A stretch of 39,380 nucleotides of DNA, from contig PTLN01000003.1 of NCBI GenBank assembly GCA_002938125.1, positions 1 through 39,380 on the forward strand. Reading direction: 5' to 3'. A program made the position numbers and the translations under genes. The notes under the pieces were generated by a model. The model searched no databases. It had not been told where the DNA came from and saw nothing but the letters and a program-made list of their open reading frames with translations. The DNA is from Alphaproteobacteria bacterium MarineAlpha2_Bin1 (lineage in GTDB: Bacteria > Pseudomonadota > Alphaproteobacteria > SHVP01). Each line of letters opens with the position of its first letter. Within the stretch, counting starts at the first letter, position 1. Of the stretch, positions 27,783-37,644 are shown in pieces.

Positions 27783-29286
27783 AGTATTTATCCCAGATGA
27801 TTCTTCATCTTTATCAGTAGGTTCTGAGGAAACATTTTTGGCTTTTAATGATCAATTAGAAAGTGAGTCTATTGATATAATTAGAACAGGATCTAGAGGC
27901 TTATTCTGGCTTGAGCCACTTATTGAGTTTGAGACTGAAATTGGGCGTGTTGGATTTAAAAATGTATCTAATAACGAAGTAGGAAAAATTTTAACTGAAT
28001 TTGAACAACATCCAAATTATATAGGTTTAATTGATGAGATAGAGTTTTTAAAGAAACAGGAGAGGGTAACTTTTGCAAATTGCGGAAAGTATAATCCATT
28101 GTCTGTAGATGATTACATTAAAAATGGTGGTTTAACTGGTTTAAAAAAAGCATTAACTTTAAATCAAGAACAATTAACTGAAGTAATTACTAAATCTGGT
28201 TTGAGGGGGAGAGGTGGAGCAGGTTTTCCCACAGGTATAAAATTTAAAACAGTTTTAAACGCTGTTGCTGAAAAAAAATATATAGTTTGTAACGCTGATG
28301 AAGGTGATAGTGGTACATATGCAGATAGAATGCTTATGGAAGGGGACCCATTTCTATTAATTGAAGGGATGGTTATTGCTGGAATAACTGTGGGAGCACT
28401 TAAAGGTTATATATATCTTCGCTCAGAATACCCTGAAGCTTTCACTAAATTAAAAAATTCAATAGACATTGCTAAAAGTAAAAATATTATTGGTTCTAAT
28501 TTACTTGGAAGTAATAAATCTTTTGATATAGAAGTTAGATTAGGAGCAGGTGCATATATATGTGGAGAAGAGACCGCTCTTTTAGAAAGTTTAGAGGGTA
28601 AAAGAGGGCAAATAAGATCTAAACCACCACTTCCAGCATACGAAGGTTTATTTGGTTTTCCAACAGCAGTAAATAATGTTATAACCTTAGCTACTCTTCC
28701 AATTATAATTTCTAAAGGTTTTAATTTTTATTCTTCACTTGGATCTAGAAACTCCAGAGGAACTTTAACTATACAGCTTACTGGAAATATTAAAAACGGT
28801 GGTCTGATTGAGGTTCCATTTGGAATAAAATTAAGAGAGGTTTTGTATAACTATGGAATGGGAACTTTAAGTGGTAGGCCTATTAAAGCTGTTCAGGTAG
28901 GTGGTCCCCTAGGAGCATATTGGTCTGAAAAGTTGTTTGACACCCCCCTAGATTATGAAACATTTCAAGAAAATGGCGGAATGATCGGTCATGGTGGAAT
29001 TGTCGTTTTTGATGATAATATTGACCTAAGGTTTCAAGCTAAATTTGCAATGGAGTTTTGTTCCATTGAGTCATGTGGCAAATGTACTCCTTGTAGAATA
29101 GGGTCTGTTAGAGGAAAAGAAATACTTGAAAAAATAATTTTTGGTGACAATGTCGAGAAAAACATTAAACTTTTGTTAGATTTATGTGATATTATGGAGA
29201 ATGGTTCTTTATGTGCTTTTGGTGGTTTAATTCCTATTCCAGTAAAAAGTGCAATTGAGAATTTTAAGGAAGATTTTATAAATTAA
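27769..29286 (+). CDS. fdsB: Formate dehydrogenase beta subunit (NuoF-like, FMN/NAD)
   Basis: 505 aa; GLRGRGGAGFPTGIKF, CNADEGDSGTYADRMLMEGDPFLLIEGM, GAYICGEETALLESLEG, ESCGKCTPCRIGS. Confidence 0.96.
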   Translation: MKISKVFIPDDSSSLSVGSEETFLAFNDQLESESIDIIRTGSRGLFWLEPLIEFETEIGRVGFKNVSNNEVGKILTEFEQHPNYIGLIDEIEFLKKQERVTFANCGKYNPLSVDDYIKNGGLTGLKKALTLNQEQLTEVITKSGLRGRGGAGFPTGIKFKTVLNAVAEKKYIVCNADEGDSGTYADRMLMEGDPFLLIEGMVIAGITVGALKGYIYLRSEYPEAFTKLKNSIDIAKSKNIIGSNLLGSNKSFDIEVRLGAGAYICGEETALLESLEGKRGQIRSKPPLPAYEGLFGFPTAVNNVITLATLPIIISKGFNFYSSLGSRNSRGTLTIQLTGNIKNGGLIEVPFGIKLREVLYNYGMGTLSGRPIKAVQVGGPLGAYWSEKLFDTPLDYETFQENGGMIGHGGIVVFDDNIDLRFQAKFAMEFCSIESCGKCTPCRIGSVRGKEILEKIIFGDNVEKNIKLLLDLCDIMENGSLCAFGGLIPIPVKSAIENFKEDFIN

Positions 29287-29299
29287 TAATAGGTTTAAA

Positions 29300-32122
29300 A
29301 TGGGATATTATAAAGATTTAGGTACGCCTCAAAAAAAATCGGATACATCAGTTTCTCTAGAAATAGATGGTAAGATCGTAAATGTTACAGAGGGTACCTC
29401 GGTTCTTAGAGCCGCAGCGGAAAATGATATAGATATTCCTAAACTATGTGCAACTGATAGTTTAGAACCATTTGGTTCATGTAGACTTTGCTTAGTGGAG
29501 ATAGATGGAATAAAAGGTACTCCTGCATCATGTACCACGCCTGTTCAAGATGGTATGAAGATTAGAACTCAAACAAAAAAACTTGCAAAGATACGTAAAG
29601 GTGTAATGGAGTTATATATTAGTGATCATCCGCTAGATTGTTTGACTTGCTCGGCAAATGGTGATTGTGAACTTCAAGATATGGCTGGAGCTGTGGGTTT
29701 GAGAGAAGTGAGATACGGCTTTGAAGGAAAAAACCATTTAGCTATGAATAAAGATGACTCAAATCCTTATTTTTCTTTTGATCCATCAAAATGTATTGTT
29801 TGTTCAAGGTGTGTAAGAGCATGTGAGGAGCAGCAGGGGACATTTGCCTTAACAATAGAAGGAAGAGGCTTTGAATCTAAAGTAACTACAGGAGAAAAAG
29901 AGTTTTTTGACTCAGATTGTGTTTCATGTGGAGCATGTGTAAAAGCCTGTCCAACAGCTACTTTAATCGAGAAGTCTGTTGTTGAAAAAGGTCAGCCCAC
30001 AAGAAAAGTTAATACTACGTGTGCATATTGTGGAGTAGGTTGTTCATTCACCGCTGAATTGCAGGGGGATGACGTTATTAGGATGACACCAAATAAAAAC
30101 GGTAAAGCAAATTTAGGTCATTCATGTGTCAAGGGAAGGTTTGCATGGGGATATGCAACGCACTCAGATAGAGTTAAATCACCCTTAATAAGAGAATCTA
30201 TTAATAAACCTTGGAGAGAAGCTAGTTGGGATGAGGCAATTAAATATGTTGCAGATAAATTTAAAGACATTCAAAATAAATTTGGAGTTAGTTCAATAGG
30301 AGGAATAACTAGCTCAAGATGTACTAACGAAGAAACATTTTTAGTTCAAAAACTTATTAGAACAGCATTTGGAAATAATAATACTGATACTTGTGCAAGA
30401 GTTTGCCATTCTCCTACTGGTTATGGTTTGAAAACTACATTTGGAACATCTGCCGGAACACAGGATTTTGAATCGGTACTCGACTCAGACTTAATAATGG
30501 TCATTGGTGCAAATCCAACTGATGCACATCCAGTTTTTGCATCACTAATGAAGAGAAGGTTACGTAATGGTGCGAAATTAATAGTTATTGATCCCAGAAA
30601 AATTGACTTAGTAAGAACACCCCATGTAGAGGCGTCAAATCACTTACAGCTTTTCCCTGGTACAAATGTTGCGCTAATTAACTCTATAGCACATGTTATT
30701 GCTAAAGAGGGCTTGCTTGATACTAAATTTATTAATGAAAGATGTGATAAAAAAGAATTTAATAATTGGCTAAATTTTATTCTCCAAGAAAAAAATTCAC
30801 CAGAGGAGATGGAGGTTATTACTGGAGTGCCAGCAATAAAAATTATTGAGTCTGCACGTTTATATGCTAAGTCTAAAAACTCTTCCATATATTATGGTTT
30901 AGGTGTAACAGAGCATAGTCAGGGTACAACAATGGTAATGGGAATGGCTAATCTTGCAATGGCAACTGGAAATTTAGGGCGTAAAGGCGTGGGTGTTAAT
31001 CCTTTAAGAGGGCAAAATAATGTTCAGGGGGCTTGTGATATGGGTTCTTTTCCTCATGAATTTTCTGGTTATAGACATGTGTCTGATAAATCAGCAAGAA
31101 AAATTTTTGAGGATTACTGGAAAGTTGAACTGGATCCTGAACCTGGATTAAGAATTCCCAATATGCTAGATGCTGCTATGGATGGTACATTTAAGGGGAT
31201 ATATATTCAGGGTGAAGATATTGCTCAGTCAGATCCAAATACTAATCATGTAATTTCTGCATTATCTTCTATGGATTGTGTTGTTGTTCAAGACCTTTTT
31301 CTTAATGAAACTTCAAAATATGCCCATGTTTTTCTTCCAGGTTCCTCTTTTTTGGAAAAAGATGGGACTTTCACAAATGCAGAAAGAAGAATTTCGAGAG
31401 TTACAGCTGCTATGAAGCCTCTTGCAGGATTGGCAGATTGGGAAGTTACTATGGCTTTATCAAATGCTCTAGGATATAAAATGCACTATAACCATCCCTC
31501 AGAGATTATGGATGAGATTGCTGAACTAACTCCTACTTTTTCTGGGGTTAGTTACAAGTTATTAGATCAGGTTGGAAGCATTCAATGGCCATGTAATGAA
31601 CAAGCACCTATTGGAACACCAATTATGCATGTAGATAAATTTGTTAGAGGTTCAGGGTTATTTATGATAACTGACTATATACCAACGAATGAAAAAACCG
31701 GGCCTCGTTTTCCACTTATATTAACAACTGGGAGAGTGTTATCTCAGTATAATGTAGGTGTTCAATCTAGAAGAACAAAAAATAATATTTGGTATTCTGA
31801 GGATGTACTAGATATAAACCCTTTTGATGCAGAAACGAGAGGAATAAACAACGGTGATTATGTATCCCTTCAAAGTAGAAAAGGTGCTACAAAATTAAAA
31901 GCTAGATTCTCTAATAGATTGCAACCAGGTGTTGTATATACAACATTTCATCATCCAGAGACAGAGGCAAATGTCATAACAACTGAGTTTTCAGACTGGG
32001 CAACTAATTGTCCAGAGTATAAGGTGACTGCTGTGGAGGTAAGATTGAGTAATTCTGTGGAGGGAAATAAGAATAAAAACATTTCCGAAAGTCCAAGAAA
32101 ATTGATGAACTTTGCTCAGTAA
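29300..32122 (+). CDS. fdsA: Formate dehydrogenase alpha subunit (molybdopterin, active-site Cys)
   Basis: 940 aa; N-terminal 2Fe-2S (CATDSLEPFGSCRLC), NuoG-like HPLDCLTCSANGDCELQ, 4Fe-4S CIVCSRCVRAC, TTCAYCGVGC, NTDTCARVCHSPTGYGL. Confidence 0.97.
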   Translation: MGYYKDLGTPQKKSDTSVSLEIDGKIVNVTEGTSVLRAAAENDIDIPKLCATDSLEPFGSCRLCLVEIDGIKGTPASCTTPVQDGMKIRTQTKKLAKIRKGVMELYISDHPLDCLTCSANGDCELQDMAGAVGLREVRYGFEGKNHLAMNKDDSNPYFSFDPSKCIVCSRCVRACEEQQGTFALTIEGRGFESKVTTGEKEFFDSDCVSCGACVKACPTATLIEKSVVEKGQPTRKVNTTCAYCGVGCSFTAELQGDDVIRMTPNKNGKANLGHSCVKGRFAWGYATHSDRVKSPLIRESINKPWREASWDEAIKYVADKFKDIQNKFGVSSIGGITSSRCTNEETFLVQKLIRTAFGNNNTDTCARVCHSPTGYGLKTTFGTSAGTQDFESVLDSDLIMVIGANPTDAHPVFASLMKRRLRNGAKLIVIDPRKIDLVRTPHVEASNHLQLFPGTNVALINSIAHVIAKEGLLDTKFINERCDKKEFNNWLNFILQEKNSPEEMEVITGVPAIKIIESARLYAKSKNSSIYYGLGVTEHSQGTTMVMGMANLAMATGNLGRKGVGVNPLRGQNNVQGACDMGSFPHEFSGYRHVSDKSARKIFEDYWKVELDPEPGLRIPNMLDAAMDGTFKGIYIQGEDIAQSDPNTNHVISALSSMDCVVVQDLFLNETSKYAHVFLPGSSFLEKDGTFTNAERRISRVTAAMKPLAGLADWEVTMALSNALGYKMHYNHPSEIMDEIAELTPTFSGVSYKLLDQVGSIQWPCNEQAPIGTPIMHVDKFVRGSGLFMITDYIPTNEKTGPRFPLILTTGRVLSQYNVGVQSRRTKNNIWYSEDVLDINPFDAETRGINNGDYVSLQSRKGATKLKARFSNRLQPGVVYTTFHHPETEANVITTEFSDWATNCPEYKVTAVEVRLSNSVEGNKNKNISESPRKLMNFAQ

Positions 32123-32123
32123 A

Positions 32124-32936
32124 ATGAGTATTCAAGAAAAAGAAATAAAAACTGTTACTTCTGAGGTAAAGAAATACCTACAATCTGGTTTTGAAAAATT
32201 CAATGATCAAATTGCTATTGAAATTCCAGTTCTCATCAAATTCAATTCAAGAAAATATGTAGTTATGATGGCAAGTCCATCAGATTTTGAAGATTTTGGA
32301 GTTGGCTTCACACTTTCTGAAGGATTAGTTGAAAGTGTTGAAAAAATAGAATCAGTAAGCTTTGAAAAATTAGACAGGGGTGTCAGCGTAAATATTGAAC
32401 TTGCCCCAAAGTATGTTTTAGATATCTTCAATAAGAATAGAAATATAGAAGGTAGGACCGGTTGTGGTATATGTGGAATTAACGAAATTGATAATGCGTT
32501 AAGACCTCTGAAATCATTAAGTATAAAAGGTCCAAGTTTGAATATAGATTTAATTTTTACTGCTATAAGACACTTACCAAATTACCAAACAATTAATAAA
32601 GAAACAGGTTCTGTACATGCTGCTGGGTTCTTTGATTCTAATGCAAAACTGATAGCTATTAGAGAAGATGTAGGTAGACATAACGCTTTGGATAAACTCA
32701 TTGGTAATTTAGCTAGAAAAAACATAAACACTTCTGATGGTTTTATTGTTATTACTAGCAGGTGTAGTATGGAAATGGTTCAAAAAACAATTTCTATTGG
32801 TTGCCCAATTCTTGTATCTGTCTCAGCGCCCACATCTTTAGCTATTGAAATTGCAAAACAAAATAACCTCACTGTTTTAGCTTTTGCAAGAGAAGAAAAA
32901 ATAAATATATATACAGATTTTAAAAGAATAATTTAG
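32124..32936 (+). CDS. fdhD: Formate dehydrogenase accessory sulfurtransferase (ATG at 32124 preferred over track start 32112)
   Basis: MSIQEKEIK...; RTGCGICGINEI CxxC motif, GSVHAAGFFD, REDVGRHNALDKLIG, TSRCSMEMVQK. Confidence 0.95.
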   Translation: MSIQEKEIKTVTSEVKKYLQSGFEKFNDQIAIEIPVLIKFNSRKYVVMMASPSDFEDFGVGFTLSEGLVESVEKIESVSFEKLDRGVSVNIELAPKYVLDIFNKNRNIEGRTGCGICGINEIDNALRPLKSLSIKGPSLNIDLIFTAIRHLPNYQTINKETGSVHAAGFFDSNAKLIAIREDVGRHNALDKLIGNLARKNINTSDGFIVITSRCSMEMVQKTISIGCPILVSVSAPTSLAIEIAKQNNLTVLAFAREEKINIYTDFKRII

Positions 32937-32937
32937 A

Positions 32938-33150
32938 ATGGATATACAAAAATTAGTTTACATGGTTAACCAAATATCAAATTACTTCAATTCTTATCCT
33001 GAAGAAAAGGCAATAATTTCTATAACTAATCATATTAATCAGTTTTGGGATAAGAGAATGAAAAATGAGATTATTTTTTATGCAAAAAATAATGGTAAGG
33101 GTTTAAATTTATCGGCTCTTGCAGCAATAAAAAATTTAGATAAAAAATAA
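32938..33150 (+). CDS. fdsD: Formate dehydrogenase delta subunit
   Basis: 70 aa; KLVYMVNQISNYFNSYPEEKAIISITNHINQFWDKRMKNEI; last gene of the fdsGBA-fdhD-fdsD order. Confidence 0.9.
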   Translation: MDIQKLVYMVNQISNYFNSYPEEKAIISITNHINQFWDKRMKNEIIFYAKNNGKGLNLSALAAIKNLDKK

Positions 33151-33167
33151 ATTTTATCTAATTTTTT
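33131..33167. terminator. Candidate bidirectional intrinsic terminator between fdsD and the MFS gene
   Basis: AAAATTTAGATAAAA-AATAAA-TTTTATCTAATTTTTT: 10-bp perfect stem 33136-33145/33152-33161, flanking A-tract left and T-tract right. Confidence 0.6.
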
Positions 33168-34390
33168 AATTCTTCACCTCTAGGATCTAGATTATTAATA
33201 ATTGGACTTGTTTTTGGCATTGCTACATAATCTGACTGCATATCTGCAGATAATGAATCTCTTTGTGACATTCTCCAAATAATAATAGCTGCAGTTAAAA
33301 TTCCAATTCCTGAGAAGAAACTAAATAGACCTGAAGAATTTGTGAATTCAATAATTAAAGAGGCAAATAAAGGGCCTATAATAGCTCCTATACCGTAAGC
33401 TATTACTAAACCACTCGTTGCAGAAAGTAATTCATCTTTATTTAAATAATCATTTGTATAAGCAACTCCTAATGGATACATTAATGCAATTAAACCACCA
33501 AAAATAATAGAAAGAATTAAAAATAAATAGATATTTGAGTTAAAGATACTTATTAAAATAGAAATTGTTATTAAAAGAATTGCTACTGCAAGCATGAATT
33601 TTCTTCTATCTTTACCATCAGAGATTTTTCCCACAGGCCACTGTAAAATTAGGCCACCTATAGTTACACTACTAATAAATAAAGCTGTTGTATTTTTATC
33701 AAAATTATTTAGTTGTGCAAAAACAGGACCAATTGAGTAAAAAGCACCGCTAACAACTCCTCCCATCAAAGCAAATGTCATTCCAGTCGGCGATTTATTC
33801 CAGAGTTTCATTAGGCTAAATTTCTCAATATTAATAATTTCAGGTGGGGGTAATTTGGTAAGAGCAATTGGAATGATTGCGAAAGACATTAATATAGAAA
33901 AAATAATAAAAATCATGAAATCTCTCTCATCCGGAATTTGAAGAATGAATTGTCCTATGCCACTAAAGAGGTAAACAGCAATAATGTAGTATGAAAAAAC
34001 TTGACCTCTATTATTATTAGTTGCTCTGGCATTTAACCAACTTTCAACACACATAAACATCCCAATAGCACATACTCCTATAGTTAGACGAAAGAAACCC
34101 CAGAAAATAAAATGATTTATAAAAATATGAAATAATGTTATTGCAGACATTGTTGAGCCTAAAACAATAAATGAACGTATATGGCCAACAGACTCAATTA
34201 GTTTTTGAACAAAGTAAGGACCAATTATAAAACCTACATAATATTGGGACATAATCAGTCCAATAATCCATGTTGCTATTCCTTCATTTGTTAGTCTTAT
34301 TGCTAAATATGTTGGAAGAGGACCATTTCCAAGCATAAAAATTGCAATTCCAAGTAGTAGTGAGGATATAGATATTAGATTTTTAGTCAT
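33158..34390 (-). CDS. Major facilitator superfamily transporter
   Basis: 410 aa, about 12 TM segments; QWPVGKISDGKDRRKFMLAVAIL. Confidence 0.88.
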   Translation of the reverse strand: MTKNLISISSLLLGIAIFMLGNGPLPTYLAIRLTNEGIATWIIGLIMSQYYVGFIIGPYFVQKLIESVGHIRSFIVLGSTMSAITLFHIFINHFIFWGFFRLTIGVCAIGMFMCVESWLNARATNNNRGQVFSYYIIAVYLFSGIGQFILQIPDERDFMIFIIFSILMSFAIIPIALTKLPPPEIINIEKFSLMKLWNKSPTGMTFALMGGVVSGAFYSIGPVFAQLNNFDKNTTALFISSVTIGGLILQWPVGKISDGKDRRKFMLAVAILLITISILISIFNSNIYLFLILSIIFGGLIALMYPLGVAYTNDYLNKDELLSATSGLVIAYGIGAIIGPLFASLIIEFTNSSGLFSFFSGIGILTAAIIIWRMSQRDSLSADMQSDYVAMPKTSPIINNLDPRGEELKN

Positions 34391-34465
34391 ATAATTAATT
34401 AAATTAAAGGGTATGATGATTTATATTAAGCTAGTTTAATTTGCAAGAGAAAAATTAAAGAATAA

Positions 34466-35602
34466 TTATCTATAGATTTTTTCAAAAAACATGTGCTCGT
34501 AAGTACCGCTTATTCCTTTTGCTCTTGATAAGGGGTAAAAAGCTTCAGACCTATTAATCAATTTATAACTATTTAAAGATTCAAAGTAGGTTTTTTCAGT
34601 AGTAGCATTTAAGACTCTTAGAGTTCCTTTTTCACCTGTTGGCATACCACTCATATTTTGATTTAAATAGATATAATCAGTCGAATTTCTGATTATATTT
34701 AGATAGTTTTCTACTATTTCAGGTTCCATTTCTTGAAAACTTGCGCTATTCCAAAACAAATCAAATTTGTACGATGTTAGTAACGGAAATTGCCATGATC
34801 CAAGCATATATACTTTGCCAGGACTTAATTTTGGAATTTTTTTCCATTCTCTAGTTTCTCTGTAGGAAATCAAATCGCTTCGAAATAATTTTTTTAAATA
34901 TTGCTCACAACAATATAACTGAATTGGTAGATCAAAATTTAAAAATGAGACCTTAGGATGAAGAGTTTTAATTATATAAATTTGCTTCCCAATACCAGCT
35001 CCTAACTCAACCAGTGTACAATTCCTATTAAAGTTAAAATAATTATTACAATAAGAGTAATTCATATATTTAATTAATGAGTTATATGTATAATGACAAT
35101 TGCCAATTTTGAATCTATCTTGCGGGTAGCCAATATTTTCAATATTTATTTTTTCAATAGGTTGTGCTTTTTTAGACTCTCCATATAATTTTGCAATTCG
35201 GAACGCTGTTTCTCTTAAGTCATTCAAAGATGTATTATAAAAATTTATTGCCCAGTCCGGATACCTATGCATAAGATCTGTAATAAATGATGATGCAGAA
35301 TTTCCTTGATTAAATTCATTAATATTTTGTAATTTATAAAATCTACTGGTATCTATTTTTGGCCTCTCATCAACAGCACCCATAGAAACTAGCCAAGGTA
35401 TACTCTCTTCTGAACATAATTTAAAAATACTTCCATTAATTAGATCTTCAATAGACTGATCTTGATGAAATCTCCAAAAATTACTTGGCATATATTCTGA
35501 TGAGCATTTGGAGCTATCTTTAAGAATCAGATTCAAAAGATTTTTATCATCTTCTAAAGCCTCATAGGGTAAATAATTATCTGAAGCTATCTTTATCGTC
35601 AT
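34466..35602 (-). CDS. Putative sugar O-methyltransferase
   Basis: 378 aa; VELGAGIGKQIYIIKTLHPKVSFLNFDLPIQLYCCEQYL; MPSNFWRFHQDQSIEDLINGS; YIYLNQNMSG. Confidence 0.72.
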   Translation of the reverse strand: MTIKIASDNYLPYEALEDDKNLLNLILKDSSKCSSEYMPSNFWRFHQDQSIEDLINGSIFKLCSEESIPWLVSMGAVDERPKIDTSRFYKLQNINEFNQGNSASSFITDLMHRYPDWAINFYNTSLNDLRETAFRIAKLYGESKKAQPIEKINIENIGYPQDRFKIGNCHYTYNSLIKYMNYSYCNNYFNFNRNCTLVELGAGIGKQIYIIKTLHPKVSFLNFDLPIQLYCCEQYLKKLFRSDLISYRETREWKKIPKLSPGKVYMLGSWQFPLLTSYKFDLFWNSASFQEMEPEIVENYLNIIRNSTDYIYLNQNMSGMPTGEKGTLRVLNATTEKTYFESLNSYKLINRSEAFYPLSRAKGISGTYEHMFFEKIYR

Positions 35603-35693
35603 TTCAAACCTATAAAAAATATCAATTTAAAAAATATAAGTGAAAAGTAAATAAAGAATTAATTTCAAATATTTACTTAAAATTTATAAAAAT

Positions 35694-36611
35694 CTAACTT
35701 GGATTACTGCTTATTTGAAATCCATTATTTATAAGATTTTCTTTTAGTTTTGAAATATGTCTTGGCCCCACTTCACAGCAACCGCCAATAATTTTTGCAC
35801 CTAATTTAACCCAGTTAATTGCAAAATTAGAATATTTTTCTGGGTTTAAATCTTTTCTTTTTTCTAAACTATCTACTGTACCTCCTGGCAATAGTGCATT
35901 AATCGACGTGAAGCCATTTGCATAAGCACCTATAATTGAAAAGTTTGACTTTAATTCTTGAATTGACGAGTCAATAGCTTCTGGTATAGAGCAATTAATT
36001 AAAACTGCATCTACGTTTAAACTTTTCATTTCTTTTATTCCATCAAACAGTTTTTCACCTGATCTCAGTGTTGAAGTATTATCATCATTTATAGAAAAAC
36101 TAATCCATATAGGTTTTGAAAAAATTTTAGCTGCAGTAATAGCAGCTTTAGCTTCAATAATAGATGACATTGTTTCGCAGAGAAAAAAATCTACATTATT
36201 TGCTTGTATTGATGCAATCTTATAATACTGATCGATTGACTCATTAAATCCAGGCGCAGTTTCAGGTCTATAACTAGCTGTTAGTGGGGGAAGGCAGCCA
36301 GCAATATTTAGATCTCCGTTATGAATACTTATTGTTTTATCTTTTGAACGATTAGCGATACTCATTGCTCTATTTTGTAAGGGTTCAAATAATTCTAATG
36401 AGCTATCTCTTTTAAGTCTTTCTGGAGTTAGAGCATAACTATTTAGAGTAATAATTCTTGATCCTGCCTGAATAAAATCACAATGAACATCTTCAACTAT
36501 TTGAGGTTCATCAAGTAAAACTTTAGCTGACCACATTGGGTGAGGTTTTTGTTTAGATCTAAGTAATAGTTCTTGACCCATACCGCCGTCTAATAAAGCA
36601 ATTTTTTCCAT
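35694..36611 (-). CDS. Homocysteine S-methyltransferase-family protein (start moved from 36653 to internal ATG at 36611)
   Basis: MEKIALLDGGMGQELLLRSKQKPHPMWSAK; ITLNSYALTPERL; VLINCSIPEAI and KIIGGCCEVGPRHI Zn ligands. Confidence 0.88.
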   Translation of the reverse strand: MEKIALLDGGMGQELLLRSKQKPHPMWSAKVLLDEPQIVEDVHCDFIQAGSRIITLNSYALTPERLKRDSSLELFEPLQNRAMSIANRSKDKTISIHNGDLNIAGCLPPLTASYRPETAPGFNESIDQYYKIASIQANNVDFFLCETMSSIIEAKAAITAAKIFSKPIWISFSINDDNTSTLRSGEKLFDGIKEMKSLNVDAVLINCSIPEAIDSSIQELKSNFSIIGAYANGFTSINALLPGGTVDSLEKRKDLNPEKYSNFAINWVKLGAKIIGGCCEVGPRHISKLKENLINNGFQISSNPS

Positions 36612-36724
36612 AATTATTTCAATTTTCCAGGTTAATTTAAAAAATTTTATCAATTTTAAAAATAAATGGTACTTTTTTATTTTGGAAGTATTAATTTAAT
36701 CTAATTTGGTGTATTTAATATTTT

Positions 36725-37639
36725 ATGAATAATATTAACAAAAATACAAGCAAATTAAATGAGGCTCTAGCAAAAAAAAAGTTTGTAATTACAGCTGAAA
36801 CAACACCAAAAACAGATACTGATTTGAATGCATCATTAGAAAAAGTATTATACCTCAAAGGACTTGCTGATGCAGTAAATATAACTGACGGAGCAGGAGC
36901 AAAATCGCACCTTTCTAGTCTTGTTTTATCAGGGGTGATGAAATCAAATGGTATTGAACCAATCATTCAACTTACATTAAGAGATAAAAATAGAATAGCA
37001 ATACAAAGTGATATAATTGGAGCTTCTGCAATGGGTGTTACAAATTTTTTAGTACTTACTGGTGACCCTGCGGAAGTTGGAGATGAGAAACAGGCTAAGT
37101 TTGTAGGTGATTTTGAGCAATCAACAGACTTGATTTCATTATTAACAAAAATTAATAATACAGGTGAGTTAAATTCGGGTAGAAATATCACTAATCCTCC
37201 AGAAATTTTTCTTGGTGCAGCTGATGCTCCATTCTTACCTCCTAGTAATTGGAAGCCAGACAAACTTATTGCTAAAGTAAATTCTGGTGCTCAATTTTTT
37301 CAAACTCAATATTGTTTTGATATGAAGATATGCAAAAAATATTTTTCAATATTGTCCGATTTTGGTTTATTAAAATCAGTATACTTTTTAGTTGGAATAG
37401 GGCCATTTTCATCTAGTAAACAAGCTATATGGATGCATGAGAATCTTCCAGGTGTGGAAGTTCCTGATAGAATACTTAATATACTTAGCAAATCTAAAGA
37501 CCAAAAAGGAGATGGAAAGAAAATTTGTCTAGAACTTTTAAACGAATTACATGAAATCGATGGAGTTTCAGGAGCTCATATTATGGGACCTGGTCAAGAA
37601 CAAACTGTTGCAGAAATAATCCAAGCTATTAGGAAATAG
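36725..37639 (+). CDS. Methylenetetrahydrofolate reductase-family protein (MetF-like)
   Basis: 304 aa; VITAETTPKTDTDLNASLEKVLYLKGLADAVNITDGAGAKSHLSS, GVTNFLVLTGDPAEVGD, GAQFFQTQYCFDM. Confidence 0.88.
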   Translation: MNNINKNTSKLNEALAKKKFVITAETTPKTDTDLNASLEKVLYLKGLADAVNITDGAGAKSHLSSLVLSGVMKSNGIEPIIQLTLRDKNRIAIQSDIIGASAMGVTNFLVLTGDPAEVGDEKQAKFVGDFEQSTDLISLLTKINNTGELNSGRNITNPPEIFLGAADAPFLPPSNWKPDKLIAKVNSGAQFFQTQYCFDMKICKKYFSILSDFGLLKSVYFLVGIGPFSSSKQAIWMHENLPGVEVPDRILNILSKSKDQKGDGKKICLELLNELHEIDGVSGAHIMGPGQEQTVAEIIQAIRK

Positions 37640-37644
37640 TTTGT

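Noticed and set aside
36715-37491. Three minus-strand ORFs inside the MetF-like gene
   Set aside because: Antisense shadow ORFs of a conserved enzyme frame.
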